Assembly: GCF_001680005.1 (NCBI RefSeq)
Contig: NC_033564.1
Location: 682,001 to 746,000, forward strand
Reading direction: 5' to 3'
Origin: Plasmodium coatneyi
Taxonomy: Eukaryota > Apicomplexa > Aconoidasida > Haemosporida > Plasmodiidae
Length of the DNA: 64,000 nt
Positions 45,673 through 56,675 of this stretch are shown here, one piece after another (within the stretch, counting starts at the first letter, position 1; the number at the start of each line of letters is the position of its first letter). The notes below the pieces were generated by a model. The model was not told the origin of the DNA. It saw only the letters and a list, made by a program, of their open reading frames with translations, and did not search any database. The position numbers and the translations under genes are program-made.

Positions 45673-47077
45673 ATGTCTTTAACGTTACATACCAACTATG
45701 GCGACATCAAAATAGAACTCTTCTGCTATGAGGTTCCTAAAACGTGCAAAGTGAGTAAATAAAAAAAGAAAAAAAAAATCACCCCCCGCCTGAGGATTTC
45801 CTTCAGCGAAGTGGACATCAAATGAGTCCGTTCTGTTTTACTCCACGATATGTGAGAAGAATGGAAAGGGCGAACAATAATCACAGCTATTATTTATATA
45901 TTTCCATTTTTAACACATTTTCCCCTTTAGAACTTCCTAGCCTTGTGTGCCTCGGGATACTACGATAACACCAAGTTTCACAGGTTATTAAGAGGGGAGG
46001 ATGCTTCCATTCTTTGGTGTGCCCAACGGGGGTTAGAAGTGATGTGCTAGGAGTACTTCCCTATATTCTAACTGGCTTATTTATTTATTTTTCTTTTCCT
46101 GTTTGTCACCTTAGGAACATCAAAGGATTCGCCATACAGGGTGGGGACCCAACGAACACGGGAAAAGGCGGCGAAAGCATTTTTGGGAAATACTTCGATG
46201 ATGAATTTCAATCAACGTTGAAGGTTCGGTGGATGGGATTGGTGGTCACTTGGCCAGCGCGAAAAGTCATTTTCGTTTCCACGCCTGTCACCTTCCAGTC
46301 AGTATTCGCTTTACTCGTCCCACTTCTATCCATGCTTCCATTTTTACCCCCTCCGCCCCACCTGCAGCACGACAAACGCGGAACCGTCTCCATGGCCAAC
46401 AAGGGCAAGCCGAACACGAACGGATCGCAGTTCTTCATAACCTACTCCAGGCAGCCGCACCTCAATGGAGTTTACCCCGTCTTTGGGAAGTAAGTGCAAC
46501 GGGCAGGATTAGCACAACCACCCCATTGGGGAGACCCCATCCATAAAGTGGCCTAAATCTACGCACACCCATTTGCAATATGAACGGATTATTAAAAATT
46601 CGAGTGCCCCTTCCTCCAGTTGGGCACACTTACAACATGCACATTTCGACAGAGTTGTTTTTAAAAAAAAAAAAAAAATCGGCGGTGAATTAACACAGGG
46701 ACATCCACATGGAGTCAGTTGGAGAATGCGTGCAACGCGTCCGACGCGCGCACTTCGGAAAGAAGCCCCTCCGCCGGGATAAGGCCAGCCACTAATTCGC
46801 CCCCCCTTTTTTTTGCTTACTCAACTTGCAGGGTCATTGACGGGATGGATGTGCTGTCCGTTCTGGAGAATGGTACACATGCTGCCTGGCCGCATCGCTA
46901 GCTAATTCATCTTCCTGCCTCCCCGTCTGACAGTTATTTTATCATGGCGCTATCCCTTATTTTCATCCATTCGCAGAACCCGTGGGGGAAAAGCACAAGC
47001 CCGTGAAGGACATCCTGATAGAGTCCGTCACCATACACGCCAACCCCATAGCGGAAGATGAAGCCGTATCGACTTGA
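45673..47077 (+). CDS. Cyclophilin-type peptidyl-prolyl isomerase, PPIL3-like
   Basis: Six exons fit exactly: 45673-45750, 45931-45983, 46115-46223, 46368-46489, 46832-46872 and 46977-47077, giving 167 residues. It starts [17 protein letters not shown] without signal or extension. Active-site elements are present: [16 protein letters not shown] (catalytic Arg in FHR), [21 protein letters not shown] and [18 protein letters not shown]. Start, compactness and C-terminus (ITIHANP-like [10 protein letters not shown]) match the PPIL3 subfamily, small cyclophilins associated with spliceosomes in other eukaryotes. It ends 83 bp from the convergent SEC12 gene. Function in splicing is inference from the family. 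Confidence 0.92.
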
Positions 47078-47160
47078 TTATGACCACGTGGGCAAACGTG
47101 AGACCTACACATGGTGGTGCAGTTACCTGGACAGATTGATCATTCGATAGATTACCTTCT

Positions 47161-48531
47161 TTACAGCTCATCCGATGAGGGGGAAGAACCGCTGGCTGGC
47201 TTGGAACTCCACTTCCTTGTTTTGGCAAATCCGGCCTTGCCCCGAATGATATCCCTCATACGTAGGTCATAACCGACGTTAAAAAAATCGAGAAGAATTA
47301 TGCAAAAAGCTAGCACTATTATTAGCAGGAAGAGGACCTTCCAAAGGCGCCTCAAATAACGGAAACTAAAGGAATTTATGTGAATGCAACTTATGCTATA
47401 GTCAGCCCCCGCGGAAAGTAAAAAGGTGTCACTCTTGATAAAGCACATGGCAGTAATGGGCAGTTCATGCTTCTTGTAATGCGCTAACAGGGAATAATTA
47501 CTATTGTAAATTTTTAGGGCACCTGTACTAAACCCTAAGGCAAGATATTTCTCATTCAAACTCATGGCAATATTGCAACATGGTCTATCATCCAACCATA
47601 TGAACTTCTCTTTTGTGCATGTGAATTTTTCCTTCTTGTCGTCGAATAGGACACTCCAAATGATGAGATAACTATTCCCTCTCGATGTATATGCAGTGGT
47701 TAACAGGGTATACAAAAAATCATCCTTCCTTTTTATGTTTCGCAAAAATTTGCAACATCGGAAATTTAATTTTTCGCTTTTTTGTTTTGGATTGCTCATT
47801 TGTTCTGTGTGTAAATTCACAAAAGTGTGTGTGTCCCATATTTTAAGTGAATTATCTGAGGAGCAAGTGCATACTATTTTTTCGTCCTGTGATATGTCAC
47901 AGTCTTTAATGCATTCTTCGTGTCCTTTGAAGTCTCCTACGTGTTCGACTATGTTGCTGGTCGTGTCGATGAGGAAATTCTTCTCCTTCCCGATGGGGAC
48001 CATTCCCGCAATGGTTGCTCCAGTTGTTGTTGCTCCTCCAGTTGTGGCTGCTCCTCCCGCTGCTGTTGCTGCATCTCCCTTTGGCGCATCCGCCTTGGAG
48101 TTTTCTCCAATTTTGAGCCTCCACAGCTTCAACGTTTTGTCCTCCCCTCCTGTTAAGATAAAATTACTGACGGAGGAAAATTTGACAACCACCTGTCTGG
48201 CGTGCTTTTCACTAAAATCCGTAACGAAACTATGTATGATATTCGGACCGGTCTCTTCATTTATTTGAAAAATCACACACTCATTCCTCACTGAGCCTAA
48301 CCAAATGTCGTACTTTTCATCGTAGACAATCGAGTCGACAACACCTCTTTGCTGCGTCGTCGACCAGAGAGCCTGCAACTTTTTTTCCTTCTCGTCAAAC
48401 GTGTTGATGTCTAGGAGGTCTTCAATTCCGTAGCTCTTCCCCCCCCCTCCCCCCGACGTCACCACGTACTTATCATTGGACCCTATTCCATAAATGGGGT
48501 AGTTTAGGTAGGAAATTTTTATATCGTTCAT
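47161..48531 (-). CDS. SEC12: SEC12-like WD-repeat guanine nucleotide exchange factor
   Basis: Intronless frame of 456 residues from ATG 48531. A WD40 propeller is visible: GGEDKTLKLWRL, GHEECIKDCDISQDEKIVCT then SSDNSLKIWD, and SAGADYSISCIHI. A single membrane span near the C-terminus (VLFLLIIVLAFCIILLDFF, about 47275-47340) is followed by a short basic luminal tail. Cytosolic propeller plus C-terminal anchor is the SEC12/PREB layout, which activates SAR1 at the ER to start COPII budding. An Ala/Gly/Thr-rich insert (about 48000-48085) separates propeller blades. The overall family is clear; the SEC12 name also draws on remembered gene order. Confidence 0.85.
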   Translation of the reverse strand: MNDIKISYLNYPIYGIGSNDKYVVTSGGGGGKSYGIEDLLDINTFDEKEKKLQALWSTTQQRGVVDSIVYDEKYDIWLGSVRNECVIFQINEETGPNIIHSFVTDFSEKHARQVVVKFSSVSNFILTGGEDKTLKLWRLKIGENSKADAPKGDAATAAGGAATTGGATTTGATIAGMVPIGKEKNFLIDTTSNIVEHVGDFKGHEECIKDCDISQDEKIVCTCSSDNSLKIWDTHTFVNLHTEQMSNPKQKSEKLNFRCCKFLRNIKRKDDFLYTLLTTAYTSRGNSYLIIWSVLFDDKKEKFTCTKEKFIWLDDRPCCNIAMSLNEKYLALGFSTGALKIYNSNYSLLAHYKKHELPITAMCFIKSDTFLLSAGADYSISCIHINSFSFRYLRRLWKVLFLLIIVLAFCIILLDFFNVGYDLRMRDIIRGKAGFAKTRKWSSKPASGSSPSSDEL

Positions 48532-49006
48532 GTTGCGTTATATAGTGTGGGAAGATATATGGACGTTCGGTTGGGCGTTCAGTTATGCGTTTGCTTGTGT
48601 TGCTCCTTTCACCGCGGGGGGGTGGCCGCGAGTCGCGCCGCAGCGGTGGTAATCTCATGCGTGCAGCTCTCCCTGGCTCGAATTCCGTCGATAGGGGGGG
48701 CACACTTTCGGGTAGTCGGGTTACTTTGCGAATCTCTTCTTCAGCGATAATGGGGAGGTTCCTTCTACTGTTAATGGCATCATCAAGGTGCGTGTTGCGT
48801 GGGTTCCTCACGTGGACTTGTTACGTGGCCTTCCCGTGCAGCGTCCTCATGGAACACTGACAAGCACGTTTGGGTGCACACCGCTACTAAGGCCACCTAA
48901 CAGGGGCAACTGCACTTGTTAAGATTTTTCCCGCAAAGTGCCCTTCCCTTTGGAACATAGCGACTTGGCTAACCCTCAGGGGGTATGGACAAGCAGGAAA
49001 AGGAAA

Positions 49007-49044
<38 letters not shown>

Positions 49045-51189
49045 CCACCCAGGCTAATCAAACGGAATGGTACCTAATGTCGCAACTTTATGTCAAATGA
49101 TTGGAGTGATAAACCTGCCTGACCTAGGTACTTGCTAATTTTCAAATTCCTTCCTCATGGAAACAAAAAAAAAAAAAAAAAAAAAATTGGGCGCATTCTT
49201 CCGGGTTAGTAGTTATAGCATTCGTTCGGTCGCCCAGCCCTTTTCAACTTCCCCTTGGGAATTTTTTTTTTCACATATGTACGTGATTATTTTATTCTTA
49301 TTTTATTCTTATTTTTTTATTTTTTTTTTTTATTCCCTGTAGGGATATAACACCTATTTGGCACGGTTCGGTTCACGAGCGCGGGGATGGAAAACTACCT
49401 GTGGCTCCTTTTTTCCGGTTCCTACGCGTGCCTTTACCCGGGCGGAACTCTACCCCGTCACTCATCAGAACTACGCGGAGTAATCTCGTCGAACGTAGCA
49501 AGTTTGGCCAAGTAGCTTAACTAGCTAAAAACTGGTTCACATTTTTATGCGGGCCGCACATGGTGTGAGCCACTCCCAAGCCGAACAGTAGTCCGTCCCA
49601 GTGCAGAAAAATTCCCCCGTGGTGCTTCGATGCACTTAGCCGCGAATGCCTTTTTGTACACCCCAGGGTGTTACCTAACAGTGTAAATATTCCCACCTGG
49701 TATACATGATTGATTCAGGCACGTTACCAGAGTTGCGCTAGGATAACTTTAAAAATATTACTATAATCGTTCCCCTTAAGTGTGATCCCTAAACTGTCAC
49801 GCTGATGCAACTGTGGAATGCAAACCAGGTCATGTCCCCTGTGCATAATGGGTCAGTAGTACTCCCGATGAGCGTCACGACAAAAAGAAAAAGAAAAAAG
49901 AAACTATTCCAACCGAGCTTTTAGCAGAACAAAATTAGCTGCGTGAAAAAAAAAAAAAAAAAGCCACCCGCAGTGCTACACGCATACATTCCACCATACG
50001 TACCTGCATCAGCCACATGTGTATACATTTGCGCGTGGACCAAAGGAACCATTCGACGTCCCTGTAATGTACATACATGAATCCAGGGTTGTTCGTGGTG
50101 GAAACTAACGCGATGCCCCTATGGTAAATGGGGAAAATGTCTGCCCGCTATTTGCTTCTCTGCGTGTGAGTTCCTCTTGGCACATATGTTGTGTATGCCT
50201 ACATGTGTGGCTGTTCGCGTTGGTATTTCTAGGCATAACCCTATGCGCGTTCCGCCTTCCGTAGGTGTAAGTGCAGGTGTACACTTCCGCACTCATGTAT
50301 GCGCCAACGCGCTTCGGTCGTGCCGTGGAACAGCTCCAGCGTCCCCCTAACGAATGTGCCAAATGGGGAGAAAAAAAAAAAAAAAAAAAAAAAAAATCAC
50401 ACAACATTATACAACATTACACAAAATTATTCCTAAATAACGCAAAGTGAAACGTAGCAACAGTAATTTTGACGAACACATCATCGCAACGGTGAACGGG
50501 AAAGCAAAATTGTTTTATACCCGGCGCCTATTTTTTTCCCCTTTTATTTCGCTTTTTTTTCCTCTTTATTTCGCTTCTTTCTCCCTTTTGTTTGCTATTT
50601 TTTCCTTTTTAATTTTTCGCACCCGAAACACACGTGGAAATGCATTTTGTGGACGTTGTAAAAATTCAGCCGCCGCAACAAACTGCATTGTACATCATCA
50701 ACGGGTAGATGCGCGAAATTGTAAAGTTGATAATGTCCACTTTTTAGTTACTGTTCGGTAATACGTTGTTTTTTTTTTTGTTACCATTGTTAATGCCATA
50801 TGTTATTCACCACGGGTGTCATTTTACCAAACGCGTAGATATAAAGCTTATCATTGCTACGCGTGGCGACGTGGTGCAAGTGGAGCACGGAGAGGGAGCC
50901 GCTTGGGGCTGCACCGGAGTGGACCGCACCGCATAAGGCTCAGGTGGACAACAGGGCGTCGGACTGAAGTGGACCTGGACCCCCCCCGTCTAACATAGCC
51001 GCCAGGAAAAAGGTACTATCCCCGCATGTGCAAAACGAAAAAGGGAGCGAAAGGACACGTCTGAGCAGCGTCCTCTGTGGGAATGGGTCACCACCACACT
51101 GCAACACCACCACGCTGCGTAACTTCTTAACTGATATACAACTTGTTCCCCCCCTTGCAACCGCTGGAGCAGGCGAAAAAGTCGCTAAC
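48532..51189. other. Long divergent intergenic region between SEC12 and FT2
   Basis: 2.66 kb without a recognisable gene. It holds poly-A of about 35 (49007-49041), further A or T tracts (49164-49186, 49943-49962, 50370-50395) and mixed-composition DNA. The frame that runs into FT2 is open back to 51028 but lacks an ATG before 51190. I looked for tRNA-like cloverleaves and saw none convincing. Confidence 0.5.
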
Positions 51190-52563
51190 ATGATTGAGAA
51201 GTCCAACAACCCGTTCCTGAGCATCGACCCGATTGTGGACCGAGGAAAGGCGGAGGGAGAGGAGCTGCCGCTAATCAGTTCGAAGGCCAAGCACCATGTA
51301 GACTTCACGCAAATAGTGGTATACTTGGTTGGGCTGTCCGATGGCCTAACCCATTTGGCGTCACTAGCCATATATTACCTGTTTAAGGATTATTTTCGCT
51401 TAACACCTTATCAGGTGTCCCTCATATTAATGTACCCCTACATTCCGTTCATCTTGAAGCCAGCCATAGCGCTGATCACAGACTCGGTGTCCATATTCGG
51501 AATGAGGAGGAAGCCCTACCTGTTCCTTTTCAGCTTATTCCAGTCGTTAAACTTTTTGGCTTTAGCATTTCTACAGCTGTCCGTGTTTCAGGCTACATTG
51601 ATCCTTTTTTTCATATCCCTATGTGCGTCATTCTGCACAACAGTGGCTGAAGCGCTCGTTGTGGAAAGTTCCATTGGGAAGACCTATTCCCAAGGAACAA
51701 ACAAAGTGACTGAGTTTATAGCGTCCAAAGCGATAGGCAGCCTTTCCGTAGCGTATTTTTCAGGATACCTTCTCGAGAAAATTTCAAGGGAATACATTTT
51801 CATGGCAACGTCACTTTTCCCTCTTATCATTTCATTGTCTTGTCTCTTCCTGAAGGAGAAGGAATACACCTCTGAGAAGAGCATAGTCAATCAACTACAG
51901 GATCTGATCAAATTTGTTAATACGCCAATTTTCTTGGGACCATTTTTGTACATTTTTGTATACATGTCTGGACCCGACTATGACGATGCCTTTTTTTTCT
52001 TCTGCACGAATAAGTTGGGATTCCGACCCTCCTTCATGGGGACGTTAAGACTCACTTATGGGATCGCCTCTCTTATAGGGATAATCGTTTACCGCTTGTT
52101 TTTAAAAAACCAAGGATTGAAGAAGACCCTCATTTTGACCACACTGATATCCTTCCCCATTTATATTTCACCAATCGTACTGACCGAGAAGATAAACACC
52201 TACTTTGGCATTTCCAACGAATTGTTTGTCCTCAGTGGAGGCTTCCTAATCGAAGCCATTACAGAAGTACAGCTGTTACCACTTTTTATATTAACGGCAA
52301 ATATATGCCAGCCTGGTTTGGAGGCCAGTGTTTTCGCTACCATTTTGAGCGTCAAAAATTTGGGTTCTCTGACAAAGAAGGGCACCTCCTCCTTCTTGAC
52401 CTACCTCCTAAGGATAGATAGCTACAATTTTGACAACCTCAGTTTGTACATTTTCATTTGTGGCTTCTTCCTTCTTTTCTCCCTCACCTTGGTGCCTCTG
52501 CTGCCTGAGGAGGAGAAGATCGATAAGCTCAAAAACAAGCACACACAGCAGCTTCAGTCGTAG
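51190..52563 (+). CDS. FT2: Folate-biopterin (BT1-family) transporter FT2
   Basis: Single-exon membrane protein of 457 residues starting MIEKSNNPFLSIDPIVD. About 11-12 hydrophobic spans are seen. Diagnostic BT1-family features include GLSDGLTHLASLAIYYLFKD, LTPYQVSLILMYPYIPF with LKPAIALITDS, and RRKPYLFLFS in the first cytoplasmic loop; the C-terminus is short and charged. The family carries folates and pterins across plasma or organellar membranes. P. falciparum FT2 has almost this length. The frame is open upstream to 51028 but without ATG, so 51190 is taken as the start. Substrate for this copy is inferred from the family. Confidence 0.9.
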   Translation: MIEKSNNPFLSIDPIVDRGKAEGEELPLISSKAKHHVDFTQIVVYLVGLSDGLTHLASLAIYYLFKDYFRLTPYQVSLILMYPYIPFILKPAIALITDSVSIFGMRRKPYLFLFSLFQSLNFLALAFLQLSVFQATLILFFISLCASFCTTVAEALVVESSIGKTYSQGTNKVTEFIASKAIGSLSVAYFSGYLLEKISREYIFMATSLFPLIISLSCLFLKEKEYTSEKSIVNQLQDLIKFVNTPIFLGPFLYIFVYMSGPDYDDAFFFFCTNKLGFRPSFMGTLRLTYGIASLIGIIVYRLFLKNQGLKKTLILTTLISFPIYISPIVLTEKINTYFGISNELFVLSGGFLIEAITEVQLLPLFILTANICQPGLEASVFATILSVKNLGSLTKKGTSSFLTYLLRIDSYNFDNLSLYIFICGFFLLFSLTLVPLLPEEEKIDKLKNKHTQQLQS

Positions 52564-53035
52564 GGACACTGGTAGCCGCGTCTGGCAAGTGTTTTTTTTT
52601 TTAAAATAAACCCGTAGTGTGGGGGAAAGAAGGAGACCATTGTTATGTTTCTTCCCTCCCTCCATTTTAGTTAGCCTTTTCTCCTTCACGCGCGTACATC
52701 TGTTTGTTTATTGCCTCACCACAGGACGTGCAACTTTCACGTGCAACTTTTATGTGCCCCCCATCTACCTCCTTATCATAACGGAGTTGTTACAAAGCAG
52801 TTAACTTAAACCCGTGCGGGTTAATCTGTGTGTATAAGTTTGCCGCACACCATTTATCGTATGTTGTGCGCGTGGGAACATACAGTTCGGAGTGAGCAAA
52901 AGGGAAAACATAATAACGTCAAACGAAACAATTAACGTAAAAAAAGGGGACAATTCGCGAGGTCGTCAAATGGGTGGCACACCGAGGCAACCACGCATCT
53001 AAGGAGTTGAACCCAGCATAGTTTTGCCCCCCCTT
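52564..53035. other. Convergent intergenic region between FT2 and STT3
   Basis: Short non-coding interval serving as 3' flank for both genes. Nothing notable beyond a T-tract near 52591. Confidence 0.6.
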
Positions 53036-55628
53036 TTAGATGTCCTCCTTAACCCTGTACAAACGGAAGCCCCACACATCGGATGTGAATACCTCCTCAA
53101 AGTATCGAAGTTCCTTAACCTCCGGAACCTCCAACTTGCGAATGTAGTCATACCCCCTGTGTTTTCCATTCGATACGTTAAAGTAGGAGAGTCTGTAGAG
53201 GAGACTGTTCGACATAAAAGGGGTTGCATTTTTTCCTAACGGGTGATGCTTATCGTGATAATAGTATAGGAGTGGGTTTATATGCTTAAATTTCTCGTTC
53301 GTGATTTTTAGAACCCATAAAAATTTGTTAAGGTCATCTGAGGAGTTCTTTGAATAGCCCCCATAGGAGACGAGGACGTAATTTGCATCTAGCTCCTTCA
53401 CATATTCGTAGGCTTGTTTTTCATTTACAGAGAGGATCAACCCAACTGTGGCAATATGTGCCGTGCTCCATGTGTTGTTATCTACGTAGGTCACTCTGTC
53501 TGCCATGACACTTAATTGGTATCCGTAATCCCACCAAGCCACTATCCTAGAATCTGTCCTTGTGTTCTGTTGAATCCATTTGTACATCTGCCTGATATCG
53601 TCATTGATGTACCTCTCTCCCTTTTCATTTCTGCTGTAAAAGGATATATTAGACTCGGAGTAGGCTATGGAGGAGCACCACGTGGAATGCAGAACCGCCA
53701 GAATTACTAGGTACGCTAGGAGAGTTATTACGCAGAGGCTTGTCAGGATAGACACGTGGGTGTTCTCCGTTCTGTTGAAGGGAAGCTTCACGATGCGGTG
53801 TTCTGGAGGTGCATCTGTTAACGCACTGTTGGACCTACTGACGGGGTTGCTTGCAGGATTGCTCTTTCCATCTGTGTAGCTGCCTTCCCCTTGTCGATGT
53901 GCCTTCTCTTCGGAATCCAGTTGCCCACTGCAGTCCTCCCCATCGGATGACCCATCTTCACCTGTGTAATTATCTTCCCCTGTGTAACTGTCCTCAGAAG
54001 AGTTGCTCTCCCCGTGGGGAAGTTCGCTTCCAAGGAGGAGAGACGCCCTGTAGGTGCTAGGAGACACACGCAGGAAACGCACGTAACGACTCAGCAGGGA
54101 GGACAACCCTACCCCACTCAACACACTTGCGATAGGGGAAAATATCAAAAGCAGTCTAACCATGAGGGCGGAAAAGTACAAACAAAGGATGGAAAAAATG
54201 CCCAAAAAGAAGGCCTCTATCGGGGCTTGCTTCTTCATACATTCGTACATTCCAATGGGAAGAAAAATCAAAACAAGGTGCACGTCAAAGAAGTAGGAAG
54301 ACCAAGTGGTAGGCTGGTGTTCAGAAATAGATGCAACGATGGGATTGTGCTTAGATGCATAAGTAGGATCTAGTAGCGTTCTTGATCTATGATTCCATGA
54401 CAACTTATTTGTAAAGATGAAAAATTTAAAAATGAGAAAAAAAAAGAGAAAACACATTTGTACGAACTTACGCTTAAACTTATCTTCATCCAATTTAAGG
54501 TAGATAATTACATGCCTGGCTAGGATTAGCACATTCGTTAAGACAAAAATGGCATGCGTCCCAAGGTGCTCAATACTAACCAAAACGGACCTCCCAACGG
54601 AGGGGATATTCAGGCAAAGGATACTTGTCAACACGTAATACACGTTAAAGGAGATGAGATGCTTTAACGTGTACCTCTTTAGCAAGAAAAGGACTAGCAT
54701 ATATAAGCTTATCGAATTGGTAATGTATATATAGGCACCCCACGAGAGGGCCATGTAGTAGGTACTGAGTGAGCAAAGAAGAGCTGAGAGGAGAGTCCCC
54801 TCCTTCAGACACTTAACCCAACTGTATAAACATAGAAGGAGCAAAAATATAGCAATGGATTCATTATCGTACGACCCTGCAACAGTTCTGGACACATGCG
54901 AAGGAGACATAGAAACGAATAGAGCTGCTAATAATCCTGCGCCTTCAAAAGGATACACCTCCACTGTTAAAACATATGTCATTAAACAGGTGAAGAAACT
55001 GAATAGAGGCCCCATGTAGATGCAAATAATTTTTATATCTATCAGAAACCCAAGCGTGTTGCAAAGCTTGTATATGAAATGGCTAGTTAGCATCAATCCG
55101 GGGAAGAGAGTCTGTCCTGTTGTCCTGCCTAGGGGAAACCAGGACTTTGCGTCGAAGTAATCCCAAAAATCGTAGAAATTATTTTCCCTCAATATATTTG
55201 TTAGCTTGTAATTGAAGTAGGGGTCGTACTCATGTATGATGGGTTCATTTCGGATGACTGAGAAGAGGCGAAGGAGGAAGCTCAACAAGCCGATCAGCAG
55301 TAGGATGAGGATTTTCATTTTACGCCGGCTTCGTTTTCCCTCCTTCATGGCCTGCAAATATGGGGGGAAGTGGTAAATTGGGTGAGTAGTGACTAAAAAT
55401 TAGCCAATCGTACACATGTTAAGAATAATGGCAGGATGTGCATACTTATCCCTCCGGTGGCACAATGAACCACTGCCCTGTTTACACCCTTCTGGCTTTG
55501 CAAAAGCCTACCTGACGGAAGGCGCCGCTGCAGAATACCTCATGCAGTAGGCGGTTCAGAAAGACCTGGGGCCTCAGCCCCAGGTCGACCGCCTCCTCTT
55601 CATCTGCCGGGCTTTCCCTCCCAACCAT
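53036..55628 (-). CDS. STT3: Oligosaccharyltransferase catalytic subunit STT3
   Basis: Two exons: 55628-55512 (39 codons, MVGRESPADEEEAVDLGL) and 55351-53036, phase 0, about 810 residues. The catalytic WWDYG motif is at about residues 645-649 (AWWDYGYQLSVMADR), followed by TYVDNNTWSTAHIATVG. The N-terminal DPYFNYK (in HEYDPYFNYKLT) is the first-loop DXD-type motif. Around 11-13 membrane spans are visible. An acidic low-complexity insert (SYTGEDNYTGEDGSSDGED, about 53900-54000) interrupts the region before the luminal domain. STT3 transfers the very short Plasmodium lipid-linked glycan to Asn in NXS/T sequons in the ER. Exon 1 is inferred from a clean donor/acceptor pair and phase; without it translation would start at AMKEGKR. 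Confidence 0.93.
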
Positions 55629-56368
55629 TGTGAGAACAGGCACCCTGAACAGGTGTGCATATGTCTATTTGTTCGTGGATGCGGATGTTCCATTACGGAG
55701 GGGGAGGCACCTAATGGTAACGCCTTAAATCTACATATTGTAATGAGGTGCTATTTCCTATATATTGAATTATTTTATTTATTTTTTCCCTGGAACTAAA
55801 CGCACATAGTGGAAAAATGCTGAACAGGGCAATTTAATAAATGGAGCATTCCAAACGGGGGATATTTTTTTCTCCTCTTTTGCTTATCAACGTGCGATGT
55901 GGGCATTCCCCAATTTTTTTTTTTATTTTTGGGGGGATGCCTCAAACTGTGGAATCCTCCTAAAGTGAACAAGTATGGATTTATTCCTCCTGGGACGGTG
56001 CCCTCACCGAGGGGGAATGCGGCAAAGTTATTGCTGCTCCCTGGGGGTAAAACAATTGAGGGGTTACCACAATTTTATGCGCAACGTGAAAAGTGTGTTC
56101 TCCTAGAGCGCATATCATTTAGCGTTGCCACGGTGAAGGTATATTGTATAGCATTGAACAGGTTAAGTTATAGTGATCCCCCCATAGGGTGGTTATTGTT
56201 GTTCTCGTGTGTACTTCTCACATCACTTTGCAGTGACGGGTGAAAGAAGTTATGTGTACCTCTGTTCCGGGTGCAGGTGTTAGGGACTCTCCCCCGATAA
56301 ACCTAAACCCTGGTACCATTTTCCATGCGATTAAAAAAGATCTTTAAAAATTTAATTAAAAGTTAAGC

Positions 56369-56404
<36 letters not shown>

Positions 56405-56675
56405 GGTCTAAAACACAGCCGTTCGGTGCGCGCTTGCAGGGATATATATTATTAGTAACAGGGATACACAAATTGCAAACGCGGCAGCCGTCGGTGACCC
56501 CTCTCGACGGCAATGGCGGATAACGGTTCTTAAAAGATGGCATGTAAAAGTTGGATGCGCATAAAAAGGCGCTAAGTGCGGGAAAAAAAACCTAGCTAAC
56601 GAATCGGCAGTCCAGCATCACCCCACTGGCGATGCCGCATAACACTCACGTTTGCTGTTGTATTTACGTTTGTTT
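55629..56675. other. STT3 upstream region / DPAP1 3' flank
   Basis: Non-coding. It contains T- and A-tracts, the longest about 56375-56402. No gene recognised. Confidence 0.55.
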